Origin: Rhodosporidiobolus odoratus
Lineage: Eukaryota > Basidiomycota > Microbotryomycetes > Sporidiobolales > Sporidiobolaceae
Direction of reading: 5' to 3'
NCBI GenBank assembly: GCA_034387635.1
Contig: JAOANU010000003.1
Span: 558,001 to 622,000, forward strand
DNA: 64,000 nt
Numbering within the stretch: position 1 is the first letter of the stretch; every line of letters starts with the position of its first letter. The translations under genes were made by a program, and so were the position numbers. The notes beneath the pieces were generated by a model. It was given only the letters and a program-made list of their open reading frames with translations, made no database searches and was not told the origin of the DNA. Below are positions 11,545 to 23,417 of the stretch, one piece after another.

Positions 11545-12415
11545 ATGTCAGCCTTCGAACTTCCCCCCGATGACTTCGACGAGAACTTTGGTGAACTCCT
11601 CACCGGAGTACTCGGCATGTTCCCCGTCAAAGACTCGCTCTACGGTCCAGACGGTCAACCTCAAACTGATGTGGACAAGGTACTTGAAGCGGAACAGGGC
11701 GTCAAGGAATGGAGGACGGGGGCCAGAGGAAAGGTAGATCAGGCGAGGGAGGATCTCAAGGGTGCGTAAAGCGCTCAGCTCACGACTCCTGTGCTTCCCT
11801 AGTCTACCCTGACCGACGCAGCATCTCTATCCGGATTCACAAATCTGCAGCCGTCTCTCGGGAGTACCAACAAACCCAAATGACCTCTCAACGTTCTTCT
11901 TCCGCCCACTCCGCCGCCGCTCACGAAGCTCAGATCCTCAGCTTACGGCAGTCGAGGTTGGCGGGTGTCAAGACCAACAGTGAGCTCGAGACGCAGCAAC
12001 TTCGACTGCAAGGAGAGCTTGAACGGCTACAGCAGGAACTGAAGGAAGAAGAGGCGGATGCGGTCGATGCTGGCGAGTTGAACAGCGAGGTGTGCGTTCT
12101 GAGTGTCTCAGCTGCGTGATCTCTACAGCAACCAGGAGGCCATCGGGCTGACTAAGCTCTTGGTCTCGCACAGTCTCCGACTCAAGCTCTACCGCGACAT
12201 GGGTTTCACGCCGGTGGAAGAAAACGGAAACTACACCAAGATCATCGTCCGTATGTCATTGATTCACCTTTGCCCGTCCTCTTCCCTTCTTACTCACTCG
12301 CTCGCCCTCGTGCACAGGTTCGCAAGTCTCGAAAGACGCTCGAACGGTTCAACTCGACCCTGCGACGAGCGATTTCAAGTGGAGCGAGTTCTTGTGGGAC
12401 ATGGTTGGTAAGTAG
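11545..12415 (+). CDS. SPC24: kinetochore protein Spc24
   Basis: Spc24 pairs with Spc25 in the Ndc80 complex and binds the inner kinetochore through its globular C-terminus. Exons 11545-11761, 11851-12091, 12174-12250 and 12318-12415 sum to 633 nt, 210 residues, the usual size. The N-terminal half is acidic. The middle (SELETQQLRLQGELERLQQELKEEE) is a heptad coiled coil. The end has LRLKLYRDMGFTPVEE and ARTVQLDPATSDFKWSEFLWDMVG, which matches the VQLD...FxSDYLW block of Spc24 proteins. Identification rests on size, architecture and this C-terminal block; sequence identity in the family is low. The last codons GGTAAGTAG resemble a splice donor, so a further small exon is possible but not needed. 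Confidence 0.8.
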
Positions 12416-12722
12416 GGCCATGTGTCGATCATATTTCTGTACAGGGGGAGGGGTAGTGCTTCGTGTTTCGTTTGTTGTCGTTTGTATTGCCACCCTCTAC
12501 ACATATGATTGTCTCGAGATGGAAAAGGAATACGCTCATTGTCGCGTCCGGCATGGGACACGCGTCCAGACAGGGGCAGAGCCATCTGCCACGATGCTGA
12601 ACGGCTGAGCGTGCTCTAGAGAGAGCCAGTAGTGTTGTCGACCCAATGAACGAGGGCGACGAAAGGTTGATCGACTCGTCGTCTCGGTTTACCCACCCGC
12701 TGCTCGCTGGAGAAACCCGCAC
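12416..12722. other. intergenic between SPC24 and NUP133
   Basis: About 300 bases between tandem plus-strand genes. This should hold the SPC24 3' end and the NUP133 promoter. Nothing distinctive is visible. Confidence 0.4.
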
Positions 12723-15700
12723 ATGTTCTCACAAGGAGCAGCATCTACCTCTACGCCTCGCCAGTCCCGGCGACTGGCTTCTCGAGCCTCTCGCGCTCCC
12801 TCTGCCCTCGCCTCTGGACAAACCACTCCTCGAGGTTCACCACCCCAGACGGCAAGCAAACTACTGGGATCCAACTTGCAAGCTGCTTCAAGATCCCTCG
12901 CAGCTTCGCCAGCTCCTTCAAGTCGGAGGGTCACCAGGAGCGTAGCTGCGTCGGATGTTGGTACCGCGATGGACGTCGAAGAGGGGAACGCACCGACGGG
13001 TAGGAAGGACAGCGAGAAGGTCTTGGTCAAGGATGACAAGTATGCGATTATGGAACGCACGGGACTACCCGATGAAGTGGTACAGGCTATCGCTGGCTCA
13101 GGTCCGTTTACCCTTTCCCTCCCTTCCCCCCCCTGAACGGCATGCTGACTCCGCCGTACGACAGATCCCTACACTCAGCCTGTCAAGGCAGTGCTCGACC
13201 CGGTTACCGGATTCGCCCTCCTCGTCAGCAGCGAGTTCTGCTTTGTCTGGAACTGGACGAATGTATTCATCTTCTCCTTCCTCTTCTCTAGCTGGGGCAG
13301 CAATTGACTCTCCACCATCCGCGCAGCGTACCGGGTCCACCACGACATACGTCTTCCCGGTTCCTCCCCAAGAAGCACTTCCATCCAACGTTACCGCCTA
13401 CTCCCCTCTCTCCTTCGCCTCTCTCGTCCCCTCCCCCTCAGCAGCCGGGCAACGCGAACCCGGTCTTCTACTCAGCAGCAACACCGGCGCCCTCCGGTAC
13501 TGGGACACCCTCTCCCTCGCCCTCTCCGGAGTAGACCGCTTCAAAACCGCCTTCCTCCCCCTCAACGAAGGCGAACTCGTTCGCGAGCTTCGCATTGTCT
13601 CCCCCACCACCTACCTCGCCTCCACCTCTCAGGCTCGTATCTTTGCCGTCTCGGTCGTGTCTACCGGTGGAAGGGCGGACCTGTCCATCCGACCTCTGGA
13701 GAGGCAGACCGGCTGGGCTGGATCGCTCTTCTCGGCCGTCTTCGGCTCGGGAAGGGTGATTGACCCTCGCGCGGGTATCCTTGCGCTCGCGGTATCTCCA
13801 CCGCGTACAGGTGCAGCGGAGAAGGAACGAACGGTCTATGCCGTCATGGAGAAGAATGTGCAGGTCTGGACTGTGCCATCTCGCTCACTCGAGAGTGGGG
13901 GAGAACGGCTTGTGGTCGAACAGGATATCTTCCATGCCATTCTGGTTGCTCTGGCCGGGGAGGATGGTGGTAAGGTGGGGAATGAACAGTGGGCGTTGAA
14001 CAGTGGGAAGGTTGAGGTGCTCGATGCGGCTACGACGGCTGAGGGAGAGTTGGCGGTGCTGGTCAGCCATGTGGATGGGGCGACTCAGGAAGGCGCGAGG
14101 AGCTTTGCGGTGATCGTACTACAGATTGGGGCGCAGCACGGCGAGGTTCAAGCAAAGGGAATAGTCGAGCTGGCCTATCAGGCGGTACGTACTATCCTCA
14201 CCTCCTCCTTAACCCGTGGGCTCACTTGGGCTTGTACAGCGGCCCGACCCTCGCCCTCTGTCGACTCCTCGCCTCCACCTCGGACCTTCGGACGTCGTCT
14301 TCGTCACCTTCGCCGACGCCGTCGTTCTGGCCTCGCTATCTTACCCTTTCGAGGAGTCCTTCCCTCTGCGCAGCTCTTCGACTCGGATCGTCGGCACCTC
14401 CCTTCCAGCATACATCTCGCCTTCCCCTTCCGCAGCTCCCTCGGCTGACACCCTCTCCCTCCTCACCTCAACTTCCTCAACCCTTTCAGTCTCTGTCGTT
14501 TCTCGCCCAGTCGCCGTACCCGATAAAACGCGCAAGCTACAGACCAGGCTCGAGCAGGCTGTCTTCTTCGGATCAGCGATGGAGGCTGAGAACCCGTTGA
14601 GGTTTGATCTTCAACCTGGGTTTGAGGGGGATTTGGCAAAGGCGGCTGAAGGGTTAAGTGCTGGCATCCTGGCTTCCAGTGAGTTGACCTTCGTTTCTGG
14701 AATCGGCTTTGTATGGCGCAGCTCGTCCGCATTGCGAAGTTTCGAGGATGTTCACCACCTTTGTCCCGCAATCACAGGTTCGCCAAACATGCCCCTCATC
14801 CTTGACCTCCGAGCCCAGCTTTCCGACCGTGTGCACCGCGCTCGCGCCCTCGTTGAGTTCATTAATGCAAACGGGTTGCTCGGCAAGGTCCGTTGCCTTT
14901 CCTCTTCCACCGTCACCCTTATCAGGCCTGACCCTTGTCCTTCTCTCAACGTGCAGCTCCCTCAAGCAACTCGACGCCAGCTATCCTGGGACGCGGAACG
15001 ACTTTCAGCAGCAGTCGCTCTGTGGCATCACCAGAATGCTCGCTTGGGGTAAGACACTCTTCCGCTCTCCTCTGCGTCCTGCATAGTTTACTGAGCTTCG
15101 TTTGAGTCTGTACAGTGCTGGCTCCAGCCCTTTGAGTGACGGGATACTGACGTACATGGACGAAATCGGCGAAGGGTTCGGCGAAGACCCGTTGAGACTG
15201 TTCTTCCGTACCAAGGTACGCCTCTTCAAACACTCCACCTCAAAGCCTATCTATACTGACGCCTCAGTTTTTCATAGATTGCTGCCCTCGGTCCAGTTCT
15301 AGAGAAGGTATCGAAACAGGCCAAGGCTGTGATGGCTGGCTCGTCTGCTGGAACTGAGGAGAAGAGCGTCCACCTTCAAGAGGCGAACCAGATTGTCCTT
15401 GTGAGTTGCTTGCGTTTTTGCTTCAACCGTTCCTGTCTGACATAATACGTTACTGCAGCTCGCCTACAACGCCCTGACCCGACACCGCGCCGATACTCCG
15501 ACCCTTTACGGCCTCGACCCTTCCCTCCTCCCGTCCGAGCCATGGTCTTCCCGTCCAGCCCTCCTCGAACCCCTCCAATGGCTTTTTGACGCAACCGACT
15601 CCCTCCTCCGCGAGCGAGTGCGCGACTTTGGCGCTAATGTCGAACAAGAAGCACGATATGGAGAGGGGAGTTCAATGGGTAGTCAGCAGCAGATGCAGGT

Positions 15701-17633
15701 TGAGTTGAAGAGGCAGATGGAAAGCTTGGCAGAGTTTGCGTTCAGCGCTTTTGAGGAGAGGTTGTTGTTCCTTGCTACGTTCGTCCTTTTTCCTTGTTGA
15801 CATTGAGCCTTTTCCCGCTGACGTGTCAACTGTGCAGAATTAACGGCGATGCAACTACGCCCGACCAGCGTGCGCTCGAGGAGCGATACCTCGCTTTGCG
15901 ACCTCGCGTCATCCGCACTCTCGGTACGACCCTTTCTTCGCCTGTCACCGTGCTCCGATCCTGATTGTTCATTCTCAACAGTATCTGTCGGCGCCGTCCC
16001 AGCCGCCTTCCAGCTCGCCGAGAAGCATCGCGACTTTGTCTCGCTCGTCGAACTTGCTAACGATCCTTCCCACGGCTCCAGAGCAAAGGTCGAGCTTTTC
16101 CTCAATAAGTATGCCGAGGAGTTTGCGTTCCCGCTTTATCAGTTCTATCAGCGACAAGGCGCGTCTCTTCACCTCACGTCGGATAACTCTCTGCTGCGCG
16201 CGCATTGTAGCCGAAGCTCACACTCTTTCCCTCCTTTTTCTTCGGCAGGTCAACTCCGAACTCTCCTCGAACCGCTACCGGAGCACCGCATACTGCTCAC
16301 CTCCTACCTCGATGCGACTGACAACGACAAGCTTGCGTGGATCAATGATATTGCCGTCGACCGGTTCGAACATGGCACCGAAGCACTTTCTGGCAAGGCG
16401 GTGGAAGAGCCCGTTCTGGCTCAGAAGAAGGTGCGTACAATCCTCCGATTGCAAGCTCTGGGACACACTGCTCACCGACTTTGAAACTCCTACAGCTCAT
16501 GCTATCTCTCTCCAAGCTTACCCGCCTCGCCAGCATCGACCGCGACGTCTTGACCTCAGAGCCCTTACAGCGCGCTCTCGAGACTGTCGACGACGCGCTG
16601 GATCTTGTCAACTCGCAGAGTGGACTGCAGACACTCTTTGCTTCGCTCTTGTCGGGAGGTGAGATCGGTATGGCCGCGGAAGAGGAGGGCGAAGCCGTGG
16701 TCGAGAGGGTTGCACCGGCGCTGGGCGATCGACCAGCTTTTGCGCAGGTGGGTCTTGCTCCGCTTACCAAGTCTCTGATAATGGGTCATTCGGACTGACA
16801 GTTGCCTGGTCCTGCAGCAATACGCCAAGCTGGCCGGCAGCCTCTTCGCCGGCCGATCGTTGACAGCTGAAGATTTGATCGACCTCTTAACCCTCAAGGA
16901 GAACGTTGGGGAGCAATCGAACGACTTTGCAACGGCATTGGATGTACTCGTCAGGGCAAAGGTGCGTCATAGCCAAGTGTTCTGCTCGTCTTTCTTGATG
17001 CGAAACGCCCGACTGATCCTCCTTGATGACGTTTCACACAGGACCTGCCGGCAGCACGCAAGAAGGTCGCCCTGGAGAACATCTGGCGCAGGGTTTACAT
17101 CCAGGACGAGTGCATTGTTCCCATCCGTCCGATCCCGTTTGCGCTGCAGCTCATACTTGTCCGTCCACCTGTTCACAGCTGGGCATCTCTAAAAGCCGCT
17201 ACCGGACTCAAGGACGAGGAGATGGCGGGCGCGTTGCGCAACACCGCTTTCTACGCAACTCTGGCAGCTTCAGCTGGTTCAGGTGCGCTTATTCCGTCAT
17301 TCTCTGACTTCACCCACGACGTTGACCTTTCTTGTGTCGGACGGAGCAGGCCATCCTCCCTCCCTCTACTTGGAAGCCTCTCAGACCTTCTCGTCGGCTT
17401 CGACAGACGAGCTCGCCGCCCGATACCCGACCTTGCCGCCTCCCACCCTTGACCTCCTTCTGAATGACTACGAGCAAGAAGGTCGAGTCTTGAGCGAGCA
17501 TTTGCAGCATAACGGGTTGGAGCAGTACTGCAAGGAGATTGTGCGGATGTTGCAGGAGGGAGAGTTGGAGATGGGTGAAGGGGCAGATGATAGCGTCTTG
17601 CTAGTTGGGGAGGATTCCATGATGTCGGAATGA
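12723..17633 (+). CDS. NUP133: nucleoporin Nup133
   Basis: Nup133 is the distal subunit of the Y-shaped Nup84/Nup107-160 scaffold of the nuclear pore. It has an N-terminal beta-propeller and a C-terminal helical stack. After a Ser/Thr/Arg-rich start, propeller segments read VLDPVTGFALLVSSEFCFVW, LLLSSNTGALRYWDTL, ILALAVSPP and VVFVTFADAVVLASL. The helical part has LSDRVHRARALVEFINANGLL, FREDPLRLFF-like and AVPAAFQLAEKHRDFVSLVELAN, then FLNKYAEEFAFPLYQFYQRQG and a final LTAEDLIDLLTLKENVG. These match family spacing. About a dozen short introns interrupt it, the longest exon being 13327-14184. Early junctions are 13101/13165 and 13262/13327. The border near 14680-14778 is less sure. The stop is at 17631-17633, convergent with UFD1 158 bases away. 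Confidence 0.88.
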
Positions 17634-17791
17634 GCGGAAAAGCAGCAATAGCAAGTATTGATCTCGATCTCTCCTTTGCCGAGACAACGTAGCGAGAGTG
17701 TGTCAAGTCATTGATACAGCAGCGAGAAGAACGAATGAAGTACAAGACAACAAGCTGACTACTGCCTTCACTTCATCCTTCATGTCCTCAC

Positions 17792-19776
17792 TCAATCAAT
17801 CTCGATCGTCTCGACCGGCTTCTTCCCACTCAGCGTATTCCCCTGCCCCGAGAAGGGCACCTGTGGCTTCTCCTCAGGTTGCCCACTCGCCCTGATCCCC
17901 GCAGCAGGAGGCTGACCCGCCGCCGTCGCCGACCCTCCAGGCAAACTCGCCGCCGCTCTCTGCCTCCCACTCAAGGTAGCACCGTTCCCACTGAGTCCAG
18001 CGAATGGCGCAGCCTGAGCATCTTTCTCGGCCGCTTCGGCTGCTTTCTGTTGCGCTTCGGCGTCGCTTCCCGGTGGAGGCTGGGCGTTGGAACGGTCGTA
18101 GCCGAAGAACAGGGCGCCGAAAGGGAGATTGAGGGCGGCGGGGACGGTTCGAGGGGAGAGTTCGGTATCAGCCGTGATGATGCGGGGTTGGCTGTCGGGC
18201 GTCAGACTGATCAGCACTTGAAACACTAAGGCGAGACGAAGGGAGGGGAAGGGCTGCTCACTCGGTACGGAAGATCCTACTGTTCTCATCGACTTCCTCG
18301 ATCGCTCTCGCCTTGACCCCCTTACCCTTGACCCTCTTCCCGCCCAGACTATTCCCACTTCCCTTGAATGCTTCCCAAGGATCCACCGGCGCGCCTTCCT
18401 CCTTCCCCTTTCCCTTGCCACCAATCGGAGTATTCGCCCCACTCTTCCTCGTACTCGCAGAATAGTCCTCCTTCCCTTGGGTATCAATCTTGAACTTGTC
18501 GCTCATCTTGGGCAGCATCTCGCTCGGCTTCTTGTACTCGGGTTCGACGTACCCGAGGGGCGGAGCAAACTCGACTTCGAGATCGGTATCGATTACGGAG
18601 ATGGCGGGACCGGCCGGTTCGACTTCCATGACGAGGAGACGGAAAGTGAGGGAGTGGTAGCCGACTTCGATGATGTCGCCGGCGGAGACACACGAGTAGT
18701 TGCGGAAAGCGGTCTCGAGACTGTGCACGATGAGGATGTTAAGCGACTGGGAGAAAGCGAACGAGAGAGGGAGAGGACATACAGAGCTTTCGGGTCGCTC
18801 ACCTCAAGGAAGTCCACACTCTGAGCCTGAATCTTGACGTGTTTTCCCTTGGGGTAGCGTCCGCCGACGAGCCGAATGGGGTCACCTTCGTTGAGGCGGA
18901 GCTGGTCCATGATCTGTAAACTCGCATTGGACGAAGTCAGGACAGGTCGAAACCGAAAACAACAGGACAGCTGGCGTACCCATTGCGGCAGGTTGACGCA
19001 ACCTTCATCGGCGATGAACTCGAGAACACCAACGTGCGTTTTCAGTTCCGCGTTGAGTGGGTTGGTAAGCTCAAAAGTGATGGGAAGCTCAATATCGAGT
19101 TGGGCTGCACAGGATGAGAACCGAAAAATCAGCTCGGTGCCTGCCCAAAAGACGCGAGACCTGGCAGCTTACTGAGCTCTTCGAGGGCGGACGGCGGCAT
19201 GACGACTGTAAAGCGACACGGCAAGCATGAGCAACAGAACAGGGGACATGCAACGAAGGAGAAGAAAAACGAACTCTTGCCACCGAACATGAGGTTAGAC
19301 CGGCCAGTGCCAGGGTCCCTTCCTTGCTGGATCTCGAGAATAGCAGTCGAGTACGCCCTGTACTGCCTTCTGAAAGCGCTTGCGGGTGGCCTGGCAAACG
19401 CATGTCCACCAAACCCGGCCTGAAAAGCCGCTGGGTTGAGGTAGCGCCTCAATCCGCTTCCTCCTGCTGCAGCAGCGTAGCGTCCTCCACCTAGACCCAT
19501 GCCGTAGTCGTTCTCGTCGCCGTCGGTTTCATCTCCTGTTGGAGCGGGAGGAGGTTGATATCGGCTAACCCGAGCGGGAGGAGGTTGTTGAGGTTGAGGT
19601 TGCTGCGGCTGCTGAGGTTGATGGTCGTCTTCAATGTAGAGATCCGAGTCGTAAGCGTTCTCGTCGTCTGAAGGAAAGTCTTGAAACTCTTCGTCTGACT
19701 TTGAGCGGGAGAAGAGGATTGGATTGAGGGCGAAGTGGGGAACGTCGAACGGGCGATAGAGGCACGGGGACAGCAT
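17792..19776 (-). CDS. UFD1: ubiquitin fusion degradation protein Ufd1
   Basis: Ufd1 with Npl4 recruits polyubiquitinated clients to Cdc48/p97 for ERAD and chromatin extraction. Exons 19275-19776, 19173-19205, 18980-19104, 18783-18913, 18262-18720 and 17792-18191 sum to 549 residues. The double-psi barrel region includes FRRQYRAYSTAIL, KIVMPPSALEEL, THVGVLEFIADEGCVNLPQW and PKALLETAFRNYSCVSAGD. It also has FAPPLGYVEPEYK. The C-terminal half carries Cdc48-binding SHP boxes: FKGSGNSLGG and FSGQGNTLSG fit FxGxGxxLxG, and LSGNGATLSG is a third variant with Leu for Phe. Unusual is an N-terminal extension of over 100 residues with an acidic patch and a Gln/Pro repeat block. The upstream limit (ATG at 19774-19776) is the first in-frame ATG after a stop; a further 5' exon cannot be excluded. 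Confidence 0.93.
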
Positions 19777-20053
19777 ACAGACGTTAGTACAGAGCCTATC
19801 AAGAACGAAGTAGTGTTGCTTACCATGCTGTGGGTGTTGATAGTGAGCGAGATGAGAGTTACGCGGCGACTCGGATCTTCCATATCTTCCCCGTCGTCAC
19901 CAGTCCGATTTTCCAGATTTTCTTCAGAGGATTGCACGTAGCAGACGTCTCTCGTGCGCGTCAATAAACAAGTCAAAGTGAGCGGGACTTGGACCCCGTG
20001 CCTGGGTAACTATGGCTGTTTTCTCTTCGTTCCTTTTCTCGGGAGAAGGCCCT

Positions 20054-23000
20054 CTACAACTTCGTCTTGACTGGCGCGATCACCAACTCTGGGTGGTTCA
20101 CAAATACCCTCAGGCACTCAGGGTCCTCCGCCGAAGACAGGTTGAGCGACTCGTACCTCACCCCATTGACCAGTTTCTTGACGGGTACCTGCAAACGAAC
20201 GAGCCACAAGGCGTACGTCAGCTCATGTGGAAGAAGTGCAAGAGGTGAGGAAGGAGAAGTGATGGGAGTAGAGCGCACTTCAAGCCGCTTCATGTTGTTC
20301 GTATACGGAATCTTCTTCAGTTCAACAACCACCGCCGGGACATGTCGAGTCGACAGCATCGAGCGGATGGAGCTTTTTACCTTGTCGACCACGGCTGGAG
20401 AGAGCGGAGAGATTCTAGGCTTGAGGAAGAGCACGCTGCGGAATCCCTTGTCGTTGTCAGTGCCGGAAAGGAAAGAAAAAAAGGTCGCGAGGCCGTAACG
20501 CACAAACGCTCGTCACTGTCTGGTAACTTTTGTCCAATGGCGAGGCAGTCTTCGACTTCTTCGATCTTCTCGACGACGGAGTAGCTGCAAGCAGCAAAAA
20601 TATGTCAGCATAGGAAGGGAGGCGACGGGGTGAAAAGGCAACACACATCTCGCTCGAGCCGAACCTGACGCCACCAGGGTTGAGCACTCCGTCCGACCTG
20701 CACAGTCGCAACATATGAGCTTCTTCCACTTCGAAAGGGGACGAGAGAACATAAGCGGGGACGGACCTTCCATACACCATCACTCCCCCAGTCAAGCTGC
20801 TGACCTCGATCCAATCACCATGCGTCCACACAGCAGGCTTCTTCGTCGGGTAAGCCTCAAAGTACGCAGCTCGATACCGCTTCCTTCCCTCCTCATTCAG
20901 AGGCCAGAAACCGATAGGCATGTTGGGAAAGGGTTTGGTGATGACCATGTCGCCTTGTCGGTCTGGGGCGTGGTTGCCTAGTTCATGCAGGGTCCATCAG
21001 TATTTCAGCCTGCAGCGGAGGAATTGAAGCAAGGCGTTTGCGCACCGTCGTCGTCCCACGACTCTAACGCCATGCCAAGCGCGATCGTGGTGAGTTCACC
21101 GTGATAAATCGGAAGCGACCGTACGGCTCCAATGAACAGGTTACAGATCTGTTGAGTGTCGAGCGGAGTTGACACGAGGGGGGGGGGGGGAGGGGAGGGG
21201 AGGGGAGCCGCACGACGAGCACAGTAGGTTGAGAAGGTCAGCGTTTTGCGTACTGCCCGGTTCACCGCCGCCGCGCCAGCATTGGCGGCGAAAGGGACGT
21301 ACATCAGTCCCGCCAGTACCATTGTTAACCCAGACGTCCTTCTGGATGTGATCCCGCATCCCTGCGCACGAGCATCCAGTCAGTCTACAGGTCATGAACC
21401 GACGCTGTGCTCTTTACCGGAGAATGGTATCTGTGGCGAGTGACTCACAGTCATACAACCTCCCTTCGAGCACGCTTCCCGCTAACTGGATCTGCTTAAC
21501 CCCCTTTAAACTCTCTCCGAACTCCTTAATCGGGCTATACCCGTTCACTTCGAGCGTCGATATGTAGCGAGGAGAGAGGCCGAGTACTGAGATCTCAAGG
21601 TGAGCGGCTAGGGCCCAGATAATTGAGGAAGAGGGGGAGAAGGGAGAGCCATCGTAGGCTACGACGCAGGTCCCGTTGCCGAGGGTGGCAACCACTGCGG
21701 AGGGGAGGCGCAGTCTACATGAGCGATGGTTACAGATGCATGAGTTGGAGAAGGCGCTGACTGTGGTTCCACATCTACGACGTCGAGTCAGAAACATCAG
21801 CACGAGTTGGAGAGTAAAGCAAGGAGAAATAGCGCACCATCCAGCCCAGGGTAGAAAAGGTCAACTGCGCATCTCCGGGACCGATGCAGTTGTGCAGGGT
21901 GCTGCGGTCGGGGGAGCTCAGCTCTGTTAGTCGAACCTGAGAGCAGTAAGAACCCGGAAGAGCTCACTGTATCATTTTCTGCGAAAGGACCATGCCCCCA
22001 ACGGAGTGAACAATGGCTTTGGGCTTGCCGGTCGTACCCGAAGAGTACAGAACTGTCTCGAGTGAGGAAAGTTAGCCTCTCAGACTGAGAACCGACGCTT
22101 CTTAGCGTAGGAAGAGAACGCACCCCAAAGCGGATCCATCGCATTCCCCCTGTGAAACTGAATCTCCTCTGCTGCACCTTCCCCCATCTTGACCATCTCA
22201 TTCCACGTAATCCACTCCTTCCCAGCCCTCTCTTCTGTTCTCGGAAACGGTTCCTTCGGATCCCGATTTTTCTCCAGCTGTCCCACCACCACCACCTGTT
22301 TGACAGTCGGCAGCTTCTCGAGTATCTGCAACAGCTTTGGATAGACAAGGTGTTCCTTCCCGTTGTACCTGTAGGCGTTGGCCGTAAGCAGTACTTTAGG
22401 TTGAATTTGCTCGAGCCGTTCAAGCACGGCGGTCACCCCAAATTCGGTAGGAGAGGAGGACCATACGCCTCCGACCGCTAGTGTAGCAAGGCAGAAGATG
22501 ACGGCTTCGGCGTTTGAAGGGGAAAAGGCAGCAACGCGATCGCCGGGTAGGATGTGGAAGCGCTCTCGCAGAGTGTGGGCGACGAGGCGCACTTGTTGGT
22601 AGAGTTGCTCGAAGGTCAGGGTGCGCGTGATCGCGGCGTCAAGGTCGGAGCTCGAAGTGGAAGACGGCTCAATGAGGGAAATGAGGGCGCGGTGGGAAGA
22701 GCGGGCGTAGGGGTGAGAAAGGAGCATGTTCTGCCGATCGCGAGTAGCGGGCGGCATAGGGGGCGAGAAGTAATCGATAGCGAGAAGATGTATGGCAAGA
22801 CCATGATGGAGTGAGCAGGCGGGGCAGGATTGTGATGTATGTGATGAAAGAGAAAGAATGGAGAACGAAAGTTAGCCGAATTGCCCTGTCTGTAATGTTC
22901 AAAACAGTAACCCCCATACCTCGGCGTAATTAAGCTTCGCTTTGATTAGCCCAGGGTTGAATTCCTCCATTGGCTGAGACGTATCGAACAGGGAAACCTT

Positions 23001-23272
23001 GTCGCTGTTTCCTTCCCCCACATCGGGTCAGCTCCGGTTCGCCCAAAAATGCGGAAGGGAACCAACGCACGTCCTATCGCCTATAATGCCGGTGTAGTCC
23101 CAGAGTGTCGTCCAGAATGCGTCGAGGTTATCTACACTCCACCGGTGTAGCTCGTGGTAGTTCCGCAAATTGACCTTGTGTCGGCTGTTGACAAAGAGTC
23201 GGAACTTGGTGTCGGGTGCATCATCGACTTGCTGCGGCAACGGCTGCCAAAAGAGCGTACGGACACCGGGCA
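20054..23272 (-). CDS. acetoacetyl-CoA synthetase
   Basis: This ANL-superfamily enzyme activates acetoacetate with ATP and CoA to acetoacetyl-CoA in the cytosol, feeding sterol and fatty acid synthesis and ketone or leucine use. Exon 1 (23071-23272) encodes TLFWQPLP...VNLRNYHELHRWSVDNLDAFW, the family N-terminus. Exon 2 (22920-23004) and exon 3 (22124-22730) carry PGDRVAAFSPSNAEAVI. Then come the AMP-binding signature LYSSGTTGKPKAIVHSVGGM, the TLGWMMWNHMVATLGNGT segment assembled over two introns, YDWMRDHIQKDVWVNNGTGGTDI and PIYHGELTTIALGM. The C-terminal domain includes KLPDSDE, ISPLSPAVVDKVKS and KKIPYTNNMKRLEV. The last has a catalytic-Lys-type block. An intron near 21150-21295 contains a long C-tract. 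The gene starts only 145 bases from the NDC1 stop, on the same strand. Confidence 0.93.
21178..21205 (+). repeat. G13 run followed by three AGGGG units, inside an AACS intron
   Basis: A run of 13 G bases is followed by AGGGG three times. It fits a G-quadruplex pattern on the plus strand. The gene runs on the minus strand, so the pre-mRNA carries the C-rich complement about 30 nt ahead of the intron's CAACAG acceptor, where it could serve as a pyrimidine tract. Homopolymers of this length are also prone to sequencing error. Confidence 0.85.
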
Positions 23273-23417
23273 TGGCTGTAGAGAGCAAACTGTAGCAGCG
23301 GGAGAAGAGCGAGAACAGAGATCGGAAGCAATCCCCTGTCCGCGGGTGGGGGCCGGCAACTGGACGTTACCGGGATGCCTTGAGCAGAAAAAATTGCTTG
23401 CTTCGTTGCGGTCGCTT

